5,293 nucleotides of DNA from Coxiellaceae bacterium (GTDB lineage: Bacteria; Pseudomonadota; Gammaproteobacteria; Coxiellales; Coxiellaceae): contig JABABC010000057.1 in the NCBI GenBank assembly GCA_014238445.1, positions 1 through 5,293 of the forward strand, given 5' to 3'. Within the stretch, counting starts at the first letter, position 1. Every line of letters begins with the position of its first letter. This document shows, piece after piece, positions 1 through 5,293 of this stretch. Made by a program: the position numbers and the translations under genes. A model generated the notes under the pieces. It searched no databases. It saw nothing but the letters and a program-made list of their open reading frames with translations, and was not told where the DNA came from.

Positions 1-2029
1 ATTGATCCCAACCTGCCTTAGGTTTAAAGCGTTCTCCGTGGTCCTGGCTCAGGCGCTCTAATTGCGCTACGACATCTATGACGCCACGTTCTTTTGCATA
101 GTGGATGGGGCCGCCTCGAAAGGGAGCAAACCCTGTTCCGAAGATCATACCAGCGTCTAAAAGGTCAGAGTCATTAATCACACCGTGATGCAAGCAAGAC
201 ACCGCTTCATTCACCATGCATAACATTAAGCGATCAGTCAAATCGAGTGTTTTTATCGCTTCACTGTCCTTGGAGGATTTAGGTCGTACTTTTTTACCTT
301 GTTGGTAAGTATAAAAACCTTGTCCCGATTTAATACCCAGGTGACCATCTGCTACCATTTGACGGAGCTTCTCTGGCACAACCCCTCCGAGAGACTCGGC
401 TAGAATTTCACCCACCGATAAACACACGTCTAACCCCACTGTATCAGCCAGCGTAATTGGCCCCATGGGCATACCAAAGTCCATGGCTGCTTGATCGATA
501 TGCTCTGCAGGTACGCCTTCTTCAAGCAGTGTCATGGCTTCCATTAAGTACGGAATCAACACACGATTCACTAAAAAACCAGGTCGACTACTCACAATAA
601 CCGGTGATCGTTTAATGGCGATGACAAAAGCTGCGGCTTTCTTAGGTAAGTCCTCTTGCGTTTGTTCGCTTCGAACAATTTCAACTAATGGCATTTTTGC
701 AACGGGATTAAAAAAATGAATACCGATTAGGCGTGATGGGTCTTTCATGCTCGTTGCAATGTTATCTAGCGGGATGCTAGAGGTATTGGTGGCCAGCACG
801 GCATCAGGTTTTGCTTGCGATTCCAATTGCTGAAATAGGGTTTGTTTAACCTCTAAATTTTCAAAAATGGCTTCAATGATAATATCAGCATGAGCAATGC
901 CATGACCTTCAATATCTGGCTGCAAGCGATCTAATGCCGCTTGAATCAAATAAGGTTGTTTGAGTTTCTTTTTGAATAAACGCCCAGCACGCTTCATGGC
1001 TGGAGTTAATCGATCAGCAGCTTGATCTTGCAAGGTGACTTGAAAACCTTGTAAAGCACACCATGCAGCAATGTCACCGCCCATTGTACCTGCCCCAATA
1101 ACATGGACAGTTTTTGGCTTGAATATCACACCTTTAGCAATGTCTTTCATTTGAGTTTGCAGGAAGAATACGCGACCTAAGTTTTTTGCGGTGTCTGTTA
1201 CAACCATTTTACTGATAGAGCGAGCTTCATTGATCATAGCATTACCCTCTACACCATCGCGCGCCCAATTATCGACCACAGCAAAAGGTGATGGGTAGTG
1301 AGAGCGATTCACCCCTTTTTGGGCGAGTTGTTTTAATAACAGACGCTTCAGTGTGGGCCTTGCCAACGCATGATTGGAAAGCGCCTGTAAACGGCTAGGT
1401 CGATGCGGTTTAGGTGAGTTCAGAATGTAATGACGCGCGGCATTATGGAGTTGCCGCAAGGGCACAGCCTGGTCCACCATACCCAGTCGTTTCGCACGTT
1501 TTGCTGATACGGCAGCTCCGGGAAGAATAATACCCATAGCAGGGATAGCGCCAATCAGACGAGGTAAGCGCACACAGCCGCCCCACCCTGGGTGAATACC
1601 CAGTTTAATTTCAGGTAATCCTATCTTGGTGCTTGCTGCTTCATCAGCGATGCGATAGCGGCAGGCTAAGGCTAATTCATAGCCTCCCCCTAAACAAAAA
1701 CCATTAATCATAGCCACAGTGGGTATAGTTAATGCAGCCAACTTATCAAACACCTGTTGACCATAGCGAATCCATTCAAAAAAATCATCTTCCCCTTGGC
1801 ATTGAGAGAATTGTTTAATATCAGCACCTGCAATAAAGCCTTTCTTTTTTGCAGAAGTAATAATCAGTCCTTTTGAGGTGAGGATATCGTTTTCATCCAG
1901 CAATGACTCTAATTCTTGTAACACCGCCTGACTGATTGTATTAATAGCTTCGCCTTGACGATCGAGAGATAGCCACGTTATGCCATCATTGTCGATGCTA
2001 TATTGCCAATGTTGTCGTTGTTCGCTCAT
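1..2029 (-). CDS. fadJ: FadJ/FadB-like fatty-acid oxidation complex alpha subunit: enoyl-CoA hydratase / 3-hydroxyacyl-CoA dehydrogenase (C-terminus cut by window edge)
   Basis: This bifunctional enzyme hydrates trans-2-enoyl-CoA to 3-hydroxyacyl-CoA and then oxidises it with NAD+ to 3-ketoacyl-CoA, handing the product to the thiolase subunit. I translated it by hand: the frame is open from the ATG at 2029 to the left edge, giving 676 residues. E. coli FadJ is about 714, so only a short C-terminal tail is missing. The N-terminal crotonase domain (about 10-200) has an oxyanion-hole stretch FIAGADIK (65-72) and two expected catalytic glutamates, E118 in GGGYE and E140 in LPEIKLGI. A basic linker follows (about 205-245). 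The NAD-binding domain starts with VIGAGTMGGDIA (310-321), and the dehydrogenase catalytic pair is H438 (GIHFFNP) and E450, spaced 12 residues apart as in FadB. C-terminal 3HCDH domains start near 484 (PGFLVNR) and continue to the edge. The start is supported by AAGGA six bases upstream. Assignment to FadJ rather than FadB rests on the neighbouring FadI-like thiolase upstream and is less certain than the enzyme activity. Confidence 0.95.
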   Translation of the reverse strand, partial: MSEQRQHWQYSIDNDGITWLSLDRQGEAINTISQAVLQELESLLDENDILTSKGLIITSAKKKGFIAGADIKQFSQCQGEDDFFEWIRYGQQVFDKLAALTIPTVAMINGFCLGGGYELALACRYRIADEAASTKIGLPEIKLGIHPGWGGCVRLPRLIGAIPAMGIILPGAAVSAKRAKRLGMVDQAVPLRQLHNAARHYILNSPKPHRPSRLQALSNHALARPTLKRLLLKQLAQKGVNRSHYPSPFAVVDNWARDGVEGNAMINEARSISKMVVTDTAKNLGRVFFLQTQMKDIAKGVIFKPKTVHVIGAGTMGGDIAAWCALQGFQVTLQDQAADRLTPAMKRAGRLFKKKLKQPYLIQAALDRLQPDIEGHGIAHADIIIEAIFENLEVKQTLFQQLESQAKPDAVLATNTSSIPLDNIATSMKDPSRLIGIHFFNPVAKMPLVEIVRSEQTQEDLPKKAAAFVIAIKRSPVIVSSRPGFLVNRVLIPYLMEAMTLLEEGVPAEHIDQAAMDFGMPMGPITLADTVGLDVCLSVGEILAESLGGVVPEKLRQMVADGHLGIKSGQGFYTYQQGKKVRPKSSKDSEAIKTLDLTDRLMLCMVNEAVSCLHHGVINDSDLLDAGMIFGTGFAPFRGGPIHYAKERGVIDVVAQLERLSQDHGERFKPKAGWDQ

Positions 2030-2035
2030 GATTAT

Positions 2036-2043
2036 TCCTTCTT
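2036..2043 (-). promoter_or_regulatory. Ribosome binding site of the fadJ-like gene
   Basis: On the minus strand the 17-base gap between the thiolase stop and the next ATG contains AAGAAGGA, a strong Shine-Dalgarno match, ending six bases before the ATG at 2029. It fixes the start of the hydratase/dehydrogenase gene. Because the gap is so short, there is little room for a separate promoter between the two genes. Confidence 0.8.
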
Positions 2044-2046
2044 GAT

Positions 2047-3345
2047 CTAATTCACTCGTTCTAATAAAGCTGCACCACCTATGCCGCCACCGATACATAA
2101 GGTGGCTATACCACGTTTTTGTTGTGTCCGCTCTAATACTTTAAGAACATGCAGTGCAATGCGCGCACCACTCGCACCAACAGGATGCCCCAATGCAATG
2201 GCACCACCATCAATATTCAAACGTGCTGGGTCAATGCAACCCAATGCGTGATCAAGGCCTAGCTCTTGGCGACAAAAATCTTCTGATTCCCAAGCTTTCA
2301 AACAGCCTAAGGTTTGGGCGGAAAAGGCTTCGTTGATCTCCCAGTAATCAATATCATTCATCGACAGCTCGTGCCTTTGCAGTAAGGGTGGTACAGCGTA
2401 ACTGGGCCCTAAACCCATGAGGCGAGGATCACAACCCGCCCAATGCGTATCCACGTAGCGACCTAAAACTGGAAGCTGGTAACGCTCTATCGCTTCTTCG
2501 CTAGCCATTAATAATACGGCAGCCCCATCACTGACTTGTGAACTGTTAGCGGGGGTAATGGCTCCAAATTTTCGATCAAATACTGGTTTTAATTTTGCCA
2601 AACTTTGTAAAGTTGTGTCCGGCCGAACGCCATCATCATGGTCATACAGTTTACCCGAGGCATCAAACACCGCAGACAATTCTTGTTTAAAGTGACCTTC
2701 TGATTGGGCTAGCGCAGCACGCAATTGACTCTGCATCGCAAACTCATCCATATCCGTGCGCGAAATATCGTAACGGTAAGCTAACTCTTCAGTGGACTGC
2801 CCCATGTTGCAATGACACAAAAAGTCTGTCAAACCATGCATTAAACTAATGATCGGCTTTAAATAGCTTGGGCGAAGTTCTTTTAATAGAGCGCACTTCG
2901 CTAGCACAGTTTTAGCTTTTCCAAAACGCGCCAGCCAATTCACCATATCAGGCTGGTAAAGCAGCGGTGCTCGACTCATGGTTTCTGTTCCACCTGCCAA
3001 GACCAACTGTGAGCGACCTGTTGCAATATTTTGATACGCAGCATCGATCGATTGCAATCCGGAAGCGCAATTACGTTGAACCGTCCAACCTGGAACACGA
3101 TGACCGCAGCCTAGTCGCAAGGCAATGATACGACCAATATTAGCTTCATCCTCACTAGGAATCATACAACCCATAATCACCTCATCGAGGGTGTCAGGTG
3201 CCACACTGTGTTTAGTGAGCAGCGCTTGGCTGGCTTTGGTTGCTAAGTCGGATGCTGAAAACGGCCCGCGAACACCGCGTGCTTTCAAAAAAGGCGTTCT
3301 GGCCCCATCAACTATGTAAACCGACTTAAATGAGTGTTGCTGCAT
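2047..3345 (-). CDS. fadI: FadI-like 3-ketoacyl-CoA thiolase (acetyl-CoA C-acyltransferase), beta subunit of the fatty-acid oxidation complex
   Basis: The enzyme cleaves 3-ketoacyl-CoA with CoA to acetyl-CoA and a shortened acyl-CoA, the last step of each beta-oxidation turn. The 432 residues match the FadI class (E. coli FadI 436) rather than the shorter FadA (about 387). All four thiolase fingerprints are visible: nucleophile C93 in NCASGLQS, NEAF at 338-341, GHP with H387 in ALGHPVGASGAR, and the acid/base C417 in CIGGGIGG. The segment GAITPANSSQVSDGAA (261-276) is the usual conserved thiolase core. An extended loop at about 130-182, between the two halves of the N-terminal domain, resembles the insertion of FadI and mitochondrial trifunctional-protein beta subunits. 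The ATG lies two bases after the fadE stop, with GAAAGGA seven bases upstream. Being directly upstream of the alpha subunit suggests a FadI-FadJ type complex, which is inference. A plain acetyl-CoA acetyltransferase role is an alternative, but the operon argues for degradation. Confidence 0.93.
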   Translation of the reverse strand: MQQHSFKSVYIVDGARTPFLKARGVRGPFSASDLATKASQALLTKHSVAPDTLDEVIMGCMIPSEDEANIGRIIALRLGCGHRVPGWTVQRNCASGLQSIDAAYQNIATGRSQLVLAGGTETMSRAPLLYQPDMVNWLARFGKAKTVLAKCALLKELRPSYLKPIISLMHGLTDFLCHCNMGQSTEELAYRYDISRTDMDEFAMQSQLRAALAQSEGHFKQELSAVFDASGKLYDHDDGVRPDTTLQSLAKLKPVFDRKFGAITPANSSQVSDGAAVLLMASEEAIERYQLPVLGRYVDTHWAGCDPRLMGLGPSYAVPPLLQRHELSMNDIDYWEINEAFSAQTLGCLKAWESEDFCRQELGLDHALGCIDPARLNIDGGAIALGHPVGASGARIALHVLKVLERTQQKRGIATLCIGGGIGGAALLERVN

Positions 3346-3347
3346 AA

Positions 3348-5293
3348 TTAGATCCTTTCGTCTATCGTATCTGAGTGAGCTTGGGCTGCCTCAGTTCTCA
3401 CCCAGGGAGAGCACCCGACATGATCAAATGCATCAACCGAGCAGGCTTGGCCTCTTAAGCGCTCACACTGCATTAATGCTTCATATTCCGCTGCACTAAT
3501 CACCGCTTTCTGATGAGCATGGTGCAATGTTTGCTGTCGTGTCATCCCTCGAGTGATTTCTCCAGCACTGATTGCGTGCTTCACTTTATCAAAAACCCCA
3601 TGGTTTTGTAAGATGCTTTCGAACGCCCGCTCCACACGATGAATCGGGTCGCTGGGTGAGCTACCCACATAACACAATTGAGTGAGTCGTGCTCTCTCCG
3701 CTGAATTTTTCTGCATCCAATTTGCAAGCTCATGACTGAGTGCGTCTGTCGGTTTATGAAAAGGACGCCCTCCGGGAAATAATAAGCGTAACATCACTCG
3801 TGCAATGCGTTTTCTAGGAAAATTCAATACGAGTTGTTCTAACGCAGTGTAAGTTTCAGATAAGGTGAACTCACAAGCCCAGCGCATTAACAGCGTTTCG
3901 CGCGAGTTATTGTGATCTTCATGGTATTTTAAAAGGCATAAGGTTAGGTATAAGTAACTGAAAGCATCACCCAGCTTTGCGGAAATAGACTCTTTAATCT
4001 TCAGTTGCTTCCCAAGGATCGCTAACGTTAATTCAGAGAACAGAATTAATGCCGTACTTAAACGAGTTACCCCTCGACAATAGTGTTTTACCCAGCGATG
4101 GCGACGTCGGGGCGTGGAAATACTGCGTCCCTGTGTGATCGCAGACCATAATCCACGTAAACACTGACTGGTAATAAAGCCTGCATGTGACCAAAGCAGT
4201 TTATCGAAGTCTTTTCTTGCTTGCTGCGCATTGGGTTGATGTGCTGCTTGAATCGCCGGCTGTAAAAAAGGGTGAGAGCGGAGTATACCTTGACCAAAGA
4301 TAATTAAGTGGCGTGTCATAATATTAGCGCCCTCCCCAACTGTACTGATAGGCTGGCCATTAAAGACATTCGCCAGGAGATTGCTTGGCCCCATTTGAAG
4401 TCCATGGCCGGCATGAATATCCATAGCTCTTAACAAAATGCGGCGACTCAGTTCCGTTAAATGGTATTTACTCATCACTGAGGCGACGGCCGGTTTTGCC
4501 CCTTGCACAACCGCTTCAGTGGTTAAATGACGAGTAGCTTCAATTAAATAGGCGAACCCTCCTATTTCCGCTAAAGCTGTTTGCACACCTTCAAATTCAC
4601 CAATAGGACGATTAAATTGTTCACGAACCTGACAGTATGCACTGGTCAATTTAAAGCATTGCTGGCCAACAGCAGAGGATAATGCCGGCATCGATATGCC
4701 ACGACCAATAGACAGGCATTCCAGTAGCATCATCCAACCTTGGTTCGGCACTGACAATGACCCTAAAACTTGGGTTAATGGTAAAAAGACCTCTTTACCT
4801 GATAGGGGGCCATTCATGAATCCAAGTGTCATAGGTGCATGGCGAGCGCCACGCGTGACACCGGGGGTGTCATGTGGCACAAGGACCACTTGGATACCCA
4901 AATCAGCCTGTTTTCCCATCAATCCGTCAGGATCAGACACGCGAACCGCCAAGCCAATGAGTGTCGCAATCGGCGCCAAAGTGATGTAACGCTTCTCCCA
5001 GTTTAATCGCAGTCCCAATACGCGATCTCCATGATAGTCACCGTAACAGACCACCCCGGTATCGGATAAGTTAGCGGCATCACTCCCTGCCTCTGGCCCT
5101 GTAAGCGCAAAACAAGGGACTTCTTGTCCTGATGCCAACCGAGGTAAATAGCGTTGTTTTTGTTCTAACGTACCGAAGTGGTGAATTAATTCTGCGGGGC
5201 CTAACGAGTTCGGCACCATCACGGTGTAAGCTGCACTGACACTGCGCGTTGCAACTTTAGTAACGATGGCTGAATGTGCAGCCGGTGAAAAAC
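3348..5293 (-). CDS. fadE: FadE-type acyl-CoA dehydrogenase (N-terminus cut by window edge)
   Basis: This FAD enzyme catalyses the first step of beta-oxidation, acyl-CoA to trans-2-enoyl-CoA, passing electrons to an electron-transfer flavoprotein. The visible part is 647 residues. E. coli FadE is 814, so roughly 170 N-terminal residues, including any membrane segment, lie beyond the right edge. Numbering from the first full codon (5291): the frame begins in the end of the N-terminal helical domain, with a PNSLGPAEL stretch at about 27-35. The middle FAD/substrate domain carries the family signature CFALTGPEAGSDA (60-72). The C-terminal helical domain holds GEGANIMTR with the expected catalytic glutamate at 320 (codon 4334-4332). 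A long bacterial-type C-terminal extension runs from about 360 to the end, with FDKLLWSH, ISAKLGDAFSYLYL and NFPRKRIARVMLRLLFPGGRPF matching the FadE-specific domain (Pfam ACDH_C, DUF1974). An apparent GTG start at 5222 is not real: homologous sequence (FSPAAHSAIVTKVATRS...) continues in frame to the edge. The gene is first of the three seen here. Whether others precede it is unknown. Confidence 0.95.
   Translation of the reverse strand, partial: FSPAAHSAIVTKVATRSVSAAYTVMVPNSLGPAELIHHFGTLEQKQRYLPRLASGQEVPCFALTGPEAGSDAANLSDTGVVCYGDYHGDRVLGLRLNWEKRYITLAPIATLIGLAVRVSDPDGLMGKQADLGIQVVLVPHDTPGVTRGARHAPMTLGFMNGPLSGKEVFLPLTQVLGSLSVPNQGWMMLLECLSIGRGISMPALSSAVGQQCFKLTSAYCQVREQFNRPIGEFEGVQTALAEIGGFAYLIEATRHLTTEAVVQGAKPAVASVMSKYHLTELSRRILLRAMDIHAGHGLQMGPSNLLANVFNGQPISTVGEGANIMTRHLIIFGQGILRSHPFLQPAIQAAHQPNAQQARKDFDKLLWSHAGFITSQCLRGLWSAITQGRSISTPRRRHRWVKHYCRGVTRLSTALILFSELTLAILGKQLKIKESISAKLGDAFSYLYLTLCLLKYHEDHNNSRETLLMRWACEFTLSETYTALEQLVLNFPRKRIARVMLRLLFPGGRPFHKPTDALSHELANWMQKNSAERARLTQLCYVGSSPSDPIHRVERAFESILQNHGVFDKVKHAISAGEITRGMTRQQTLHHAHQKAVISAAEYEALMQCERLRGQACSVDAFDHVGCSPWVRTEAAQAHSDTIDERI
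3353..3359 (-). promoter_or_regulatory. Ribosome binding site of the thiolase gene, inside the 3' end of fadE
   Basis: GAAAGGA on the minus strand overlaps the codons for the last residues of FadE (E-R-I) and ends seven bases before the thiolase ATG at 3345. The fadE TAA stop and the ATG are separated by only two bases. A terminating ribosome would sit on this site, so translational coupling of the two genes is likely (inference). Confidence 0.8.

Noticed and set aside
534..719. Plus-strand 61-codon open frame
   Set aside because: It lies wholly inside the hydratase/dehydrogenase gene on the opposite strand, matches no family I recognise, and the minus-strand protein is conserved across the same bases.
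2030..2046. Possible promoter or terminator between the thiolase and fadJ-like genes
   Set aside because: The gap is only 17 bases, is filled largely by the ribosome binding site, and has no inverted repeat or T-run.
2154..2336. Plus-strand 60-codon open frame
   Set aside because: It is antisense to the C-terminal thiolase region containing the GHP and NEAF motifs. Its His/Gln-rich translation looks like a shadow of that gene.
3125..3319. Plus-strand 64-codon open frame
   Set aside because: It is antisense to the thiolase N-terminus, has no recognisable domain, and no convincing independent promoter or ribosome binding site was seen.
4088..4297. Minus-strand 69-codon open frame overlapping fadE in another frame
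   Set aside because: It sits entirely inside the fadE C-terminal domain, whose own frame matches the family throughout. It resembles no known protein.
4696..4989. Plus-strand 97-codon open frame
   Set aside because: It is antisense to the conserved middle domain of fadE. Its length is explained by codon bias on the opposite strand, and it shows no domain or start signal.
1..5293. Undescribed defence, mobile or RNA-based system
   Set aside because: All but 19 bases are accounted for by three recognisable beta-oxidation genes. I saw no repeats, transposase, structured RNA or unexplained non-coding block.

Overview
This window holds a stretch of a bacterial fatty-acid beta-oxidation operon, read entirely from the minus strand (right to left). 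It contains three tightly packed genes: a FadE-type acyl-CoA dehydrogenase (right, running off the right edge), a FadI-like thiolase (centre, the only complete gene), and a FadJ/FadB-like multifunctional enoyl-CoA hydratase / 3-hydroxyacyl-CoA dehydrogenase (left, running off the left edge). Together they cover all four chemical steps of the saturated beta-oxidation spiral: acyl-CoA to trans-2-enoyl-CoA (FadE), hydration and 3-hydroxyacyl-CoA oxidation (FadJ-like alpha subunit), and thiolytic release of acetyl-CoA (FadI-like beta subunit).

Layout, in transcription order: 5293 to 3348 fadE-like (N-terminus outside the window, about 647 residues visible); a 2-base gap; 3345 to 2047 thiolase (432 residues); a 17-base gap; 2029 to 1 fadJ-like (676 residues visible, C-terminal tail outside). 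Each downstream gene has a good Shine-Dalgarno sequence at or in the end of the gene before it, which suggests one transcript with translational coupling. There is no non-coding stretch longer than 17 bases, so the operon's promoter, any fatty-acid-responsive operator and the terminator must lie outside the window. No RNA gene, mobile element, repeat array or CRISPR was seen.

The organism is most likely a gammaproteobacterium. FadE of this roughly 800-residue type, with its long bacterial C-terminal domain, and the FadI/FadJ gene pair are typical of that class. Base composition is moderate (by eye, mid-40s percent G+C). A lineage such as Legionellales is possible because, as I recall, that group has a similar fadE-thiolase-fadJ cluster, but the sequence alone does not prove it.

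I see core metabolism here and no evidence of an undescribed system. The points worth a second look are the operon compactness, the thiolase's mixture of FadI-like architecture with classical thiolase active-site motifs, and two gene-calling traps: the true FadE reading frame extends past the apparent GTG start at 5222, and the FadJ-like gene is easily missed because it has no stop inside the window.
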